Positions 32,293 to 46,100 of a stretch of DNA of 64,000 nucleotides are shown piece by piece; within the stretch, counting starts at the first letter, position 1; each line of letters begins with the position of its first letter. The notes under the pieces are model-generated. The model ran no database searches, was not told where the DNA came from, and saw only the letters and a program-made list of their open reading frames with translations. Origin of the DNA: Neostapfia colusana (Eukaryota > Streptophyta > Magnoliopsida > Poales > Poaceae); the NCBI GenBank assembly GCA_030760725.1, contig JASWHV010000019.1, forward strand, positions 31,065,944 through 31,129,943, read 5' to 3'. The position numbers and the translations under genes were made by a program.

Positions 32293-35200
32293 ATGACGCG
32301 TACTCGTGCCAACCCTGATGTTGGAGGTACTAGCCAAGGGGGAGAGACCTCCCAACCACCTCCCGAGGACTCCTCGGGACAGCAGCAGCAACAGCAACAG
32401 CAAACACCGCCACCGCCACTGCCAACAGTTACATTGGCCGACATAGTCGCGGCAATGGCGGGTTCACATCAGCAGCACACAGAGCTGCTGCAAACTTTAA
32501 TTGCAAATACGTATCGCCCAGAGAGACGTCAAGACCATGAGGAGCGTCAACAGAGCTTCTACTCCGACTTCCTGGCGACTCATCCCCCTGTATTCTCAAG
32601 GGCGGATGAACCTCTTGACGCGGACAACTGGCTCCGCGCCATAGAGATGAAGTTCGGGCTGCTCCAAATCGGCGAGCAGCGCAAGACTCAGTTCGCGGTC
32701 CAGCAGCTCCAAGGATCCGCGAGCGCGTGGTGGGCCAACTTCTGTGCTTCACAGCCCACAGACCGAGTGATGACCTGGGCGGAGTTCCGGACGGCCTTCA
32801 GGGCCTATCATATACCACCAGGTCTGATAAAGAGGAAGACGCAGGAGTTCCTACACCTGCAACAAGGGAGCCGGAACGCGCTGGAATACTCCAGGGCGTT
32901 TAACGATCTCGCGCTATATGCGTCGTATCATGCTGATACCGACGAGAAGCGGCGGGACCATTTCTACCAGGGGCTTAACCCGCTCCTGAAGGACAAATTG
33001 GCGATGTTCAATCGTGGCAGCCTCAACGACATCATTGATGCTGCGATTGTTCAGGAGGACTCCGGCAAGGAGTTGGCGGCGGCAAAGCGAAAGCGAAGCG
33101 CGCCGCAGAGCAGCGGAGAAGGAGGCGGTCCTTCTCAGAAGTTTCGGATGGTGAATCTCCCACCATCAGGTCCACGCTGGCAGCCACCACAGCGGTCGAT
33201 GCCGTTCCGCAGTCGGCCGTATTCTTCACCGGCATTACGGCCGGCACTGCCAGTACCACCGCAACAACAACAGCAGCAGCGGGCGATGCCGTGTACGTTT
33301 GCACCTTCAAAACGCATGCCGGGCTTTCGTCCACCAAGCACTCCACCAGCAGCGGCCACATGTTACAAGTGTGGTCGTCCAGGACACTTCGCGAGCAGTT
33401 GCCCGGAGAGGCAAGGCGGCGGAGTGGCACCACAGTTTCCGGGGAGGAATCAACCCCGGAACCCTACTAATGCGCGGCGGGCAAACCCTAGGCCCGGCAC
33501 GGTCCACCAGCTTGCCATTGAGGACGTGCCGGAGGGCGAGCCAATCTTTGCGGGTATGTTCCAACTCCACCAGCATGCCGCTATAGTACTATTTGATTCA
33601 GGCGCCACGCATAGCTTCATTAGCCAAGCTTTCATTGACAAGTATAGCTTGCAAATACTACCCACCGATAGTCCTTACGTGATCTGTTCACCGGGTGGGA
33701 AAATTTCAGCAAGCATGATGGTCCCAAAAGCGCCATTGTGCTTAGAGGGTAGAGTTTACCCTACGTCTCTCATAATTTTAGAGGGACAAAAGGTCGATGT
33801 CATCTTAGGGATGTCATGGTTAACCCGCCACGGCGCTGTTTTAGACACCGTCCTCCGAGTCGTGCACTTGAACTCCGAAGTGCACGAGTCTCACTCATTA
33901 TTTCTGGACAGTCCAGAAATAAAACTTCCAAGTGTCTATCAAGCCACAACCATCAGATTGGAAGATATTCCGGTGGTCCGAGAGTTCCCTGATGTATTCC
34001 CGGACGATTTGCCGGGGATGCCGCCCGATAGAGAGGTGGAGTTCAAGATTGAACTTGCACCGGGAACCATGCCAATATCCTGAAGGCCGTACAAGATGGC
34101 GCCCATGGAGTTGGCTGAACTGAAGACTCAGCTCACGGACCTTCTGAAGAAGGGTTTTATTAGGCCGAGCTCCTCACCATGGGGATGTTCGGCATTATTT
34201 GTCAAGAAGAAGGATGAGACGTTGCGGCTTTGCGTGGACTATCGTCCATTAAATGCCGTAACCATCAAGAACAAGTGCCCATTGCCACGGATCGACATGT
34301 TGTTTGATCAGTTGGTCGAAGCAAAGATCTTTTCCAAGATGGATTTAAGATCCGGGTACCATCAGATTAAGATAAGGGCTGAGGACATTCCGAAGACGGC
34401 TTTCTCGACGAGGTACGGACTTTATGAGTACCTGGTCATGTCCTTCGGCCTCACCAATGCTCCAGCTCACTTCATGTACTTAATGAACTCGGTGTTCATG
34501 CCGGAGCTGGACAAGTTTGTCGTGGTCTTCATCGACGACATCCTAGTATATTCCAAGTCAGAGAAAGATCACAAGAAACATCTGCGTATAGTCTTGCAAC
34601 GGCTGCGGGATCACAAGTTATACGCAAAATTCAGCAAATGTGAGTTTTGGATATCGCAAGTGCCTTTCCTAGGGTATATCATCTCAGCGGAGGGTATCGC
34701 TGTGGACCCGAGCAAGATCACGCAAGTGATGAATTGGAAATCCCCGAGAACTGTTCATGAGGTACGGAGTTTCCTCGGACTCGCGGGATATTATCGGAGG
34801 TTCATTCCGAACTTCTCGAAGATTGCCAAGCCAATGACAGAGCTGCTGAAGAAGGCTACCAAATATGTTTGGAGTCCAACATGTGAAGCAGCATTCAAGG
34901 CTTTAGCCAAGCACCTGACATCAGCACCGGTTTTGGCGCAGCCAGACACAACAAAACCGTTCAATGTGTACTGCGATGCATCCGGCATTGGGCTCGGATG
35001 TGTGCTGATGCAAGACCGAAGAGTGGTCGCGTATGGATCACGGCAGCTTAGAAACCATGAGCAAAATTATCCAACTCACGACTTGGAGCTCGCTGCCGTG
35101 GTACTTGCACTAAAAATGTGGAGGCACTACCTACTCGGTAACCTCGTACATTTATATACCGACCACAAAAGCCTCAAGTACATATTCACTCAGAAGGAGT

Positions 35201-36849
35201 TGAACATGAGGCAGCGAAGATGGTTAGAATTGATAAAGGATTACGAAATAGAGATCCATTATCATCCGGGCAAGGCAAACGTAGTGGCAGATGCGCTGAG
35301 CCGCAAGTCACACGTCAATAATCTGACCATCACACCGTTGGAAGAGAGCGAACCACCACTACATGTGATTCCACACGGAGCTCTCTAAAACCTAGCTTTG
35401 ATCCCCACCATCCGTGAAGAGATAGCGGCAGCCCAGAAGAATGACAAGGGCATGTCACATTTACGGAGACATGTAGACAGTGGGGAGTTGAAATGTTTCC
35501 GGAAGGACGGAGACGGCGTCCTATGGTTCAAGGACCGGATCGTCATACCCCGAAACCCGGAGTTACGGAAGAAAATCTTTGATGAGGCTCACTTATCAAA
35601 GTTTTCTATTCACCCCAGCAGCAACAAAATGTATCAAGAACTCAGAAGCAAGTTTTGGTGGACACGGATGAAGCGTGAGACTGCAAAATACGTGTCCGAG
35701 TGTGATACATGTCGAAGGGTGAAGGCAGACCACATGCGGAAACCGGGACTGTTGCAACCACTGGGCATTCCTGCCTGGAAGTGGGAGGACGTGAGCATGG
35801 ACTTCATCGTCGGTTTACCCACCACCTTGCAGAAACATGATTCTGTGTGGGTGATCGTCGATCGGCTCACCAAAGTTTCCCATTTCATCCCGGTCAACAC
35901 CAACTACAACGCCAAGAAGTACGCTGAACTGTACATCTCCCGGATCCTATGCTTGTGCGGCGTGCACCGTACTATCATTTCGGATCGGGGCACTTTATTT
36001 GTGTCCCGTTTTTGGGAGCAGCTGCACGCTGCCCTGGGGACGAAGCTGATCCGTAGTTCAGCCTACCACCCACAGACGGATGGGCAAACGGAGCGGGTAA
36101 ATCAAATCTTAGAAGACATGCTACGAGCTTGCGCTATCAACCACGGCAAGAATTGGGATGATCACTTGCCATTAGCCGAGTTCTCGTACAACAATGGGTA
36201 CCAAGCCAGCATCAAGATGGCGCCCTACGAGGCGCTATACGGAAGGAAATGCCGCACACCATTGAACTGGTGTGAGTCTGGCGAAAGGGTTACCTTCGGG
36301 ATTGACCTTGTCAACAACGCGGAAGAAAAGGATCGACTAATTCAGGCGAACCTAAAAGCCGCTCAATCCCGTCAGAAACAGTATGCGGACCGGAGAAGGC
36401 GCCCATTACAATTCGAAGTTGGAGATCACGTATACCTACGGGTGTCTCCAATGAAGGGCGTAAACAGATTTGGGGTGAGGGGAAAGTTAGCACCCCGCTT
36501 CACCGGTCCATTCCAGATTACCGAAAGATGTGGATCGGTGGCATACCGGCTGAAATTACCAGAAGCACTTTCCGGTGTGCACGACGTCTTTCACATTTCC
36601 CAGCTGAGGAAGTGCCTCAAGCTATCAACTACCGTTCAGATGGAAGACATTGAAGAACTGCAACCGGATCTCACCTATCGGGAGGAACCGGTGCAAATTA
36701 TTGATGAAAAGGCCCAAACCACACGCAACCGTACGTTGTGGTTCTACAAGGTTCTATGGAGTAATCACTCCATGGATGAAGCGACATGGGAGAGCGAAGA
36801 ATTCCTTCGCACTAACTACCCCAGCTTTTTCACGTCACATAGCCGGTAA
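32293..36849 (+). pseudogene. gag-pol: gag-pol polyprotein of element B (two in-frame stops)
   Basis: A single frame of 1519 codons from ATG 32293 (after AATTTCAGA; the upstream in-frame ATG at 32263 is leader). Gag: Gln-rich run ~residues 30-45, capsid ~60-260, zinc knuckle CYKCGRPGHFASSC at 357-370. Protease DSGATHSFIS with Asp 435. RT FIDD at ~746-749. RNase H VYCDASGIGLG at ~892-902. Integrase: HHCC zinc domain ~1100-1140, catalytic D1170, D1231, E1267 (spacing DX60DX35E), then a GPF-type module (PRFTGPFQI), and a C-terminal chromodomain-like segment with LWFYKVLWSNHSMDEATWE. Breaks: TGA at 34081-34083 in the protease-RT linker and TAA at 35386-35388 between RNase H and integrase. Both leave the frame unchanged. 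Otherwise all catalytic residues are present. Confidence 0.95.
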
Positions 36850-36905
36850 TTTTCCACCGTCCTCTCTCTCATTTTCACCTTACAATCTCGGGACGAGATT
36901 CTTTT

Positions 36906-36917
36906 AAGGGGGGAGGA
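36906..36917 (+). other. Polypurine tract of B
   Basis: AAGGGGGGAGGA directly before the 3' LTR; C has the same tract at 47693-47704. Confidence 0.9.
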
Positions 36918-36918
36918 A

Positions 36919-39900
36919 TGTAAGGGCCTCAGTTTTGACACACATTTGCAGTGTTCATCACCACACCACACACCTAATTTGAGGAAGGATGATGAACACA
37001 AATGAAGAGCAAGTAACAATTATCAACATGCTCATTAGAGAACAAACTCACACATTGCAAAAGTGGTATTTCCCACATGTGATATAGATGGGCTGGACAT
37101 ATGAAAACTCCTACACTTTACTAAGGATGTCCATGCCAAGTTTCACCCAAATTCAAAACCTTTTTAAGGTCATTTTGGGTATAGTTAGGAAGAGGGTAGT
37201 TTGAGATCATATTCAAATTCAAACTGTTTTTATCCAATGAATTTAAAAGTGGGGGGCATATTCTTACTCAGCACATTTTTGTGAGCTCACACACCAATTT
37301 TCACTCCATTTGGAGTTGATCTTGACATGAGCTAAGTGGGAGAAATTCAAACTTTATTTGAATTTCAAACTGAACTTGTGCTGAAATTCATTCAAACCAA
37401 ACCTCATTTGAACTTTGATCAATTCAAATGGCTCATGGGTGAATAATTTGAATTGCCAAGGGTAGTATGGGGTTCACTGTTTACAACAGTGATTAGGATT
37501 AAATTTCAGAGGTCAAAATGGGGGGTGGGACCCACATGTCAGCCTCTACTTCAACACAAACCGACTGAAACACAGCTCAATCGGTTCCCGGGTGCAGTGT
37601 GCGCGCGCCACCGAGGGGGGGCAGCCGGCGCCAGCTCCTGCTGCACGCCCCAAGCCGGAGACCAGTCGCCGGGCTACTTATTCCCTCCCCGGCGTGCTTC
37701 GGTCACCCATTCCCCGAGCTGCCGACGTGCGCGACCTGTTCTTCCACTGCCATCGCCGCCGCCCGAGCTCACGCTTGATCAAGCCCGATCACTCGCGAGC
37801 ACAGCCTCCTCCACGGAAAAACGGCACCAAGAGATCGTGAGCAGCCTCCTAGACCCCGTGTTGTCCAGTGAGCAAGCGTCCTCGAGCTGTACGAGCCGTT
37901 TCTCCGGCGAGCCGAGCATTGCCGCCGATCGGGCTCCCGTGGACAGCACAACCCAGCCGCTGTCACGCCCTCTTCTCTACACAAGAAAGGTGTGTGATTG
38001 TATGTAGATAGAGTAGCCGAAAGCCGTTTGGCGATTGATCAAACCTCGGCCGGGAATTTCCAAGTTTACTCGTGATCAGTTCATAAGGACCGAGCTCACC
38101 TTCGGGTGAAATTCGTGCTCTATACACGAGGGTTGGGCAAGCTCGTTCCCTAGTAGCTTCTACGCATGATAGCGCCCATGCCCGAACTGGAATCAGAGGA
38201 AACCGTCGAGAATCGGCCATGATATGGCCGTTTTCCCCGCCGCCATGGCTGAACACCTCGGCTCACTGTCGAGAGCCTAGTTGCCGGTATTTCTAGCTTC
38301 CACACAGCCCTGGTTCGTGTTTCCCATGCTCTACTGATGCTCTCCCACCGATTCCCGGTCGATTTGGTGCACGGGAGAGCGGGACCGACCTCACCGGAAC
38401 CCTAGCAGGTGCTGTCACCGGTGCGCACGGGTTTCCGGTCATCGCCGGCGGCCGGCGACCCCACCATCGAGTCCAGGGGATCAGTTAAGGGGCAGGCGGC
38501 GAGTTTCGGGCCGGGGGGTGGCCAGGAACTCAGTTCTAGTGAAGGTCGCCGGAGATCGCCGCCGCCGCGCAGTTGGCGCGAGGAGGGAGACGACGCACTG
38601 TGTGCAGGGCCCACAAGCCAGAGTTTAAACTTTTTTCCCGAATTCCAGTTTCAGTTCAAACTTCAAATCCTTATAACTTTGGCTATAAAGCTCCAAATTG
38701 AGTGAACAAAATTTTGCTGGATTCAGCTCTCCGAGCACTTTCCAGCAAATCAAGTTTCACTTCATGAAATTCCTTAATTCTCCAGAATTAAATCCTCAAA
38801 ATTTAAACTGTTAGGAATTTTAACTGGAGAATCCTTTGGAGGAAAATCCTGAAATTTTGCTGGGATGTTCACCAAAATATCCCTGAACTACCATAAAAAT
38901 TTCAGACCCATTGGATCTCATTTGATCCACCTAATGGTGTGATTAGTGAAACTGTTCCAGAGAAAATAGAAAATGTTCAGAAACATTTTCAGAATTTCCT
39001 CTGAAATTAATTATCTCATAACATTAGCTAGGAACCTTCAAATTAAGTGAGACCAACTCCATTAGGACCCTCTGAAAATCTAGTTTTCAGAAAGTCATAG
39101 TTTGTTTCCTGAGAATTCCTAGAACACCCTAAGAATTCAATGTAAGGTCAAGGACATAATTAATTGTGGAGGGCTCAAATGAGCTTTGCTGCAACTAAAA
39201 CTTGACCAAGTCTCTATTTAGGTTGTAACCAAGCCACGGTAAAAGTTTCACAATCATTAGGTCTGTCTAGCAAGGGGTATAGGTTTCACAACTTCAAGGT
39301 TAATACAAACGCATTTAAATTGATACATATATTGCTCTTATCATGTAGTCGCTAAGGTCGAGGAGGAACCCGAAGTCCTAGACTTCGTTACTCCGGAGGA
39401 ACAGCTAGCCTACGACCAAGAGCAGCAAGGCAAGCCCCGGTTAGCATTAACCTTTTTACAAATTTTTATTGTTTTGAGCACATACTTGTTTCCTTTATTC
39501 TGTGCATTAGAGTCTTGTTTGGGAGCCCCACTGCATAGCCAAGAGAACCATAGGTTGGGTTTAGGATAGCAAACCCCGTTAGCTACTGCAATGCTAAGAT
39601 AGAGTAGGATTCGGTACAAGTTGAGTAGTTGGAACTACTCCCGAGAATAGGCTAGAGGCACATTGCTCGGGTAGAGATAGCACATGATACATATGGCAAG
39701 AAAATGAGACCGAGCGGAGAGTAAGGGCAGCAGGACTTTGGGGCATGTGTGCTATAGCTCCGCTTGTGTCGATTGAGGACCAAGCCGTGTGCAGGCCTGT
39801 TGAACAAGCTAGAACAGTACCGAAGACCTACCGGCTATATGGGAACCGAGAAACTGATGTAACTCGGTTAGCTGGGTGTTGAGGCATAGCTGGTCGTTCA

Positions 39901-40841
39901 GAGGGTAGGTTGAGAGCTCGAGGTGTAAATCGGCTGGCGGCACTGAGATGCGCGTGCAGAGACCTCTTGCTCGGGACGATTGGACCGGTTCAACATTTGG
40001 CTAACGGGTGAAAGGTAGTCGCGTACGGCGTCCGTGATGGTTGTTGTAGGAAACATCGAGTACGGGCGTACGTGACGGGTTGTTCGGGTAACCCTTCAGG
40101 TGTAAATCGATTATAATTGCCGTCCCTCGCGGTCAGTGAGTACCACTTGTTCACTGTACCGTGACATAGAAAGAACAGGCTAGACACATGTTAAAATGCT
40201 GCTGATTGAAAGATGGACATTGATTGTTAATGATATGTTGTAGTTTAGAGCTAACTCATGTTCTTTTCAACTTTGGGCAAAGTACATGGGAGAAATGCGT
40301 TTCTTGTTTGATTGCGGCTCTCTCATGTGCCTTAGCGTAAGGTTCTCCACAAACCTGCTGCTAAAACTTGAAAGTAAGGTTCTACTAATTAGGCGAGTCC
40401 TTGCAATTGATTTTTACCTCATGCAACCCATTACCCCTCATGTAGAAGTTCCATGTTTAGGTGAGACGGGTCAGACTTGCTGAGCCTTCGTGCTCACTTC
40501 TTGTGTTTGAAGTTTTTGCAGGGTTCTATGAGGAAGGGACCCCCGAAGATGAGACGGAACCCCAGGAGGGGAACCCCGTCGAGTGGGAGTCGTGCACGCC
40601 GCAGAGTTAGTGTGTGTGTGTGTGCCAGCAAGGACACGTTCGAGGGCTGAACGTGACTTGATGCGTAGTCTACGCCCGCGAGTGTGGACTAAACTTATTT
40701 TGATGGAAACATGTTCATAAAACTGTTTATGTAGTAAACTTCCGCTTCCGCTTTGTACCTTTGACGTGTGTTATACGGTGCTGTGCAACGCAGCACCCCT
40801 CAGCGTGATCCTGGCTCGACAGGACCAATGGGGTCGTGTCA
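36919..40841 (+). repeat. 3' LTR of element B
   Basis: 3923 bp, pair of 25656-29576. Keeps exon-like blocks and structured elements; in the first hairpin the stem has one A-to-G change that leaves a G-U wobble (~40018-40026), and the nested stem has one broken pair. Holds no gene. Confidence 0.96.
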
Positions 40842-40846
40842 ACTAT
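40842..40846. repeat. Target site duplication ACTAT, right copy (element B)
   Basis: Follows GTGTCA; element C's LTR resumes with AAAAGTTGC. Confidence 0.96.
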
Positions 40847-41380
40847 AAAAGTTGCCTCAAACTTGAAGTAAGGACTCTCCTTTAGCTCAAGTTCATCGCT
40901 TGTGCAAACTTCTATAATCAGCCCTCTATTTTCATCATGTAGAGTTTCATGACTAGGGTGACGGGTCAGTCTTGCTGAGCTTCGTGCTCATAGATACTGC
41001 ATAAGTTGTTTTGCAGGTAATAACTGTACGCTGAGATGTACGGGTGCCTGATGAGGCTCGGAGCTCTCCGAGGGGTGAACTTATGGCAACCCCTGCCGCT
41101 GCTATTTTGATAGTGTTGCTAGTGAGAAGGGTCCGCAGGCTGGACACCTTCTCTGTTGCTTAGCATAGGTATGAGACGTGAGTTGTAATAGTCTTCCGCT
41201 GTAGCATATTTTTGAGAAGTATTTATAAAATCAACACTTTCTGAGCTTCCGCTTGTTTTATGTAATATGATGCTTTATTATGTGTGCTGTTGGGTGCCGC
41301 ATCTCACGGCACCACCCAATGCGAGTCCCGGGCGAGGTGCCCCGTTCCCGTGAGTGATCAGGATGGGTGGGGTCCTCACA
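40847..41380 (+). repeat. 5' LTR of element C, segment 3
   Basis: Last 534 bp of the 5' LTR, ending CCTCACA. Contains TTTTGCAG|GTAATAAC (41009-41024), an acceptor fused to a donor. The corresponding part of the 3' LTR is mostly outside the window, beyond E. Confidence 0.9.
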
Positions 41381-41383
41381 GCG

Positions 41384-41395
41384 TGGTATCAGAGC
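41384..41395 (+). other. Primer binding site of C
   Basis: TGGTATCAGAGC, three bases after the LTR end. Confidence 0.94.
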
Positions 41396-43119
41396 CGCAT
41401 TGGTAATAGTGCTTGGAATAAGGATCGTATTACGAAAAAACTTAGGATACGGTGAGGAAACGGTATTAGGCCCACATAAGGACTATAGTAGTATAGTTAC
41501 TTAAAGTGGCATGACCAACATATGTGTTATAATTCTGAATTTTGATTATGTAACGATGCACCTACGCTCAGGTAAGCATGGTAAGGAACGCCACCGAAAG
41601 CTGTTCAATTTCGGTTAGCTCCCCTGACGAGGAAAGTGGTTCAGGGATAGGTCTCACAGCTTGGTGTGAGATGTCAATATGAAACTCTTGAATTCTTCAT
41701 GTTTCTGAGATCATATGAAGCGCTGATCCCTAGCGTGCATTAGGCAAGTAAGTGGAGACCCCATCGTGTGGTCAGTAACGCGATAATGTGGTCTTCTGGA
41801 AATAGCCCAGGAGGACATACGCAGCGCTTGCCATCGGCGTGCCCTGCAGGGCAGTAGGTGGTATCCGCTGGGTTGATAACATTCCCAACCGTGACGACCC
41901 ATTCATGACATACTCGAGTTCCCCGTCGTGTGGTGTTGAAACACGATCGCGTACCTTGAGATGTGACTTAACTCAAGGACGGCCGTATGGCAATGATACG
42001 GGCGTTTGTATTTATTTTCAAATATGGAACTGCCTGAGATGAAAACAACCTTTGAGTGCACCACTATTGAGTGTTCTTCTGCAGGTACTAACCACGTACG
42101 TATCCCGTGTAGTACACGTGTGCGAGAGACCGTTTAGTGCCACTGGTAAAACGGATATGCCGGTATAATCCGGGTAAGATTTTCTTTTGGAGGGGCAACG
42201 TAGTACCGACATGTTTCTTACGGTGCATCGACACCGTACTACACTTAATAACCTATTCCCTATGAAGAAATGATTCATGAGCTAACTTTCAACTAAAAAT
42301 GGAAGTTTGAAATAAGTATTAGTTACTGAACTCTTATTTTGAGCTAATATTCAAATAAGAGAAGGTTTAGGTTTCAAAGATTTCAAAAACAGAGTGCTCT
42401 GTTTCTAGCAGGAATTCTTGCTGGACTTTTACAGAGCATAACTCTGAGTAGTTTTAACCAATTAAGGTGTATGATACAGTTCTGGAAAGATTTTCAAGTG
42501 CTATACAACTTTCTTGTAGACCTCCAGAGCAAGATCACACGTTAAGTTGGTGAAAAGTCCAGTTGAAGGCAAACTGTTCAGAACCAGGACAGTACCAAAA
42601 ACCTCTCTGGACCTTTGTGTTTTTAAGCCATAACTTCCTGTAGAAAAATCCCTAAGGAGCATATGATACACCGTTGGAAAGGTTATAAGATATGCAACAT
42701 TGTTGAAGTTCAAAGGTTGTTCAGATTCTTGTTGTATGTCCATATACAACTGTGATAAAGTCAGCCACATACAAAGGAGATGCTGGCAAATTTTATCCAG
42801 AAAGTCTGTCAACTTTGCGAAGTCATAACTTTTGATCCAGAAGTGATATGGAGGCATTTTGATACTCATTGGAAAGATTTTAAAGTTAACTTTAACTTTG
42901 GTATTCAACATGAGTTATGAAAATGCTTTTAACTGGATCGAAATCTGGTTTGTTAAGGACCGGTCAATCTGCTTTAAATCCTTGCTGTTAGATACATCAG
43001 TTTGCGCTTAAATCATTTTGCTTACAGGTTAAGATTTCATTATCAGTGTTGCACTACTTTGTTTACGGAATAAATCAAGTGATAGTGTTGAGCTGATAAT
43101 AAACTCTTGCAATTGCAGA
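41396..43119 (+). other. Untranslated leader of C
   Basis: 1.7 kb, no credible ORF and no ORF0. Splice-like sites: CTTCTGCAG|GTACTAAC (42084/42085), TGCTTACAG|GTTAAG (43027/43028), and AATTGCAG one base before the gag ATG. Confidence 0.75.
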
Positions 43120-46100
43120 ATGGTGCGAACTCGTTCCATGAGTGAGGTGGGTGGTTTCAGTGGTGGTCGTGGTGATAACTCTCCACAGCGAGAGCAGCGA
43201 GCTCCGCAACCGCAGCCTCTACCAGGACCTTCACCCACGGTCACAGTGGCGGACATTCTGGTTGCCATGACGGGTGCAAGCGATGTGCGCACTGATTTGC
43301 TCCGCACCCTGGTGATGAATACATCCCGTCACGGGGGATGTCAAGACGAAGACTTGCGCCAACCTCTACTGAATTCCTATGTTGAGTTCTTGGCAACTCA
43401 ACCACCGGTTTTCATTGAATCTAAGTTCCTCTGGTGGCGGATAGCTGGATCCGTACCATTGAGTCTAAGTTCGGGTTGCTTCAATGCACCGAACATCAGA
43501 AGGTTTTATACGCGGCGCAACAACGTCACGGGTCCGCCAGTGCATGGTGGGCAAATCAACTCGCCTCCTTACCAGCTGGACATGACTGTACATGGGCAGA
43601 ATTCCGGAAGGCATTTCTCGCGTATCATGTTCCGTCCGGAATAATTCAGCGGAAACTCGAGGAGTTTCTGGCCTTAAAACAAGGAGGGAGGGGTGCATAC
43701 GAGCATTCGCGAGTGTTCAACAAACTGGCACAGTATGCGCCTCAACATGTGAACACCGAAGCACAAAGGTGTGAATGGTTCTTCCGCAGTCTCAATCCCA
43801 AGCTAAAAGAGAGACTCATTTTAGCTGATCGAAAGAACTTCAACGAATTGATTTGTGCTGCCATCATGGTTGAATATGCTCAGCGGGAAGTTCAGGCTGA
43901 GAAAAGAAAGAACCATATACCACCGGAGGGTAACAGTAGTGCTCCGCAGAAATACAGGGTGGTAGACAGTACCTTGAACTGTCAGCTGATGCAGCCGGCT
44001 CGACGATTCCAGCAACATTCGGGTCGTTCAACTCAATACTCTGAAGTCGGACAGCTGCAACAACGGTATATGCAGCCACGTTATTCTGCTTCTCAAGGGT
44101 TCTTGCCACAGCAGAATACCACTAATATCCATGCACAGAGCAACCAGGAACCGGCTGAGAAACCGTGCTTCACGTGCGGGTACTTGGGTCACATCAGCAG
44201 AAAGTGTCCAGAAAGGATACGCTACAGAGATACTACACCAGAGCAGGGTATAAATCAACCCCGGGCTCAGCTTCAAGGAACTGCACCAAAATCCGGCAGC
44301 ATTTATCATACAGCTCTAGAGGATGTGCCAGATGGGGCACCCGTGCTAGCGGGAATGTTCACCCTCAATGGACTGCCCGTGTTAATATTATTTGACTCTG
44401 GAGCGACACACAATTTCATCAGCAGATTGTTTGTGTGCAAAGCTGAGCTCTCCACCTCTACACCGAAGGATCACTATCTTATCCGCTCACCTGGTGGAAA
44501 TATAGCTGCTAATGAAGTAGTGATCAAAGCACCCTTGTGCTTAGGTGGAAACTTATACCCCACAACCCTCATTGTATTAGAGGGACAGAAGATCGACGTG
44601 ATTCTAGGAATGGCGTGGATGAACTACCACGGGGCTGTTCTCGACATCGATCCACGGATTGTTAGTTTGGACTCTCTGATCTACGGTCTCCAAACGCTCA
44701 TACTTGAAGCCGTGGATTCTAAAAATCCAGTGGTGTACCACAGTGTGACCACGAAACTGGAGGATATTCCAGTGGTCCGTGAGTACCCAGATGTGTTTCT
44801 CGACGATCTTCCAAGGATGCCGCCTGAGAGGGATGTGGTATTCAAGATCGAGTTAGCACCGGGGACCACACGAATATCTCAGAGGCCGTACAAAATGTCT
44901 CCGAAGGAATTAGCTGAACTGAAAGAACAGCTAAAGGACTTAATGGACAAAGGGTTCATCTGACCAAGCTCATCGCCATGGGGCTGTTCAGCCCTCTTTG
45001 TGAAGAAAAAGGATGAGTCACTTCGATTATGTGTGGATTATCGGCCGCTGAATGCAGTGACGATCAAAAATAAATATCCGTTGCTGCGGATCGATATATT
45101 ATTTGATCAGTTAGAGGGTGCCAAGGTATTCTCCAAGATGGACTTACGGTCTGGTTATCATCAGATAAAGATCAGAGCGGAGGATATACCGAAGACGGCC
45201 TTCTCGACTAGATACGGGCTCTATGAGTATCTAGTCATGTCTTTCGGGCTAACAAATGCACCCGCACACTTCATGTATCTCATGAATTCAGTATTCATGC
45301 CAGAGTTGGATCAGTTTGTCGTGGTTTTCATCGACGACATTCTCGTATACTCCAAATCGGAGGAGGAGCACCAAACATCTACATATTGTGCTCCAACGCC
45401 TACAAGAACATAAGCTGTATGCCAAATTCAGCAAGTGTGAATTTTGGATCAGCAAAGTACCATTCTTAGGCCACATTATTTCAGCAGAGGGTGTGGCCGT
45501 GGACACAACTGAAATTGAGCAAGTCTTGAAGTGGGAGTCTCCAACATCTGTTCATCAAATCCGCAGTTTTCTGGGGCTAGCAGGTTACTACCGGAGATTT
45601 ATTCCCACCTTCTCGAAGGTGGCTAAACCAATGACAGAGTTATTAAAGAAGAGCAGCAAGTATGTGTGGACAGTGGCCTGTGAAGAGGCATTTCAAACTC
45701 TAAAGAAACATCTCACAACGGCACCGGTGTTAGCCCAACCGGATACAACAAAGCCATTTGATGTTTATTGTGATGCCTCAGGCATTGGACTTGGCTGCGT
45801 CTTAATGCAAGATAGAAGCGTGATCGCGTATGGGTCTCGTCAACTCCGCAACCACGAGCAGCACTCCCGCACTCATGACCTAGAACTTGCTGCGGTGGTG
45901 CTGGCGTTGAAGATGTGGAGGCACTACTTACTCGGGAATTTAGTGCACCTCTACACCGACCATAAGAGCCTCAAATATATATTCACTCAGAAGGATATCA
46001 ACATGAGGCAGCGGAGATGGTTGGAACTAATCAAAGATTATGAGCTCAAGATCCATTACAATCCGGGCAAAGCTAACGTGGTGGCTGATGCACTCAGTCG

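Larger units (their letters stand above)
25656..40841 (+). mobile_element. Element B: full-length Ty3/gypsy (Tekay/Del-like chromovirus) with ORF0
   Basis: 15,186 bp: LTRs 25656-29576 and 36919-40841, PBS 29581-29592, leader, ORF0 31075-32019, gag-pol 32293-36849, polypurine tract ~36906-36917; flanked by ACTAT. The C-terminus of pol carries a chromodomain-like segment, and pol order RT-RNase H-integrase defines gypsy. Over about 1.1 kb compared by eye the two LTRs differ by under 2%, so it is a fairly young insertion. It is the best-preserved element in the window but has two nonsense codons in pol. Confidence 0.96.

Noticed and set aside
41384..41395. tRNA-Met-like sequence
   Set aside because: Only the 12 bases complementary to the tRNA 3' end are present, which is a primer binding site; no cloverleaf follows.
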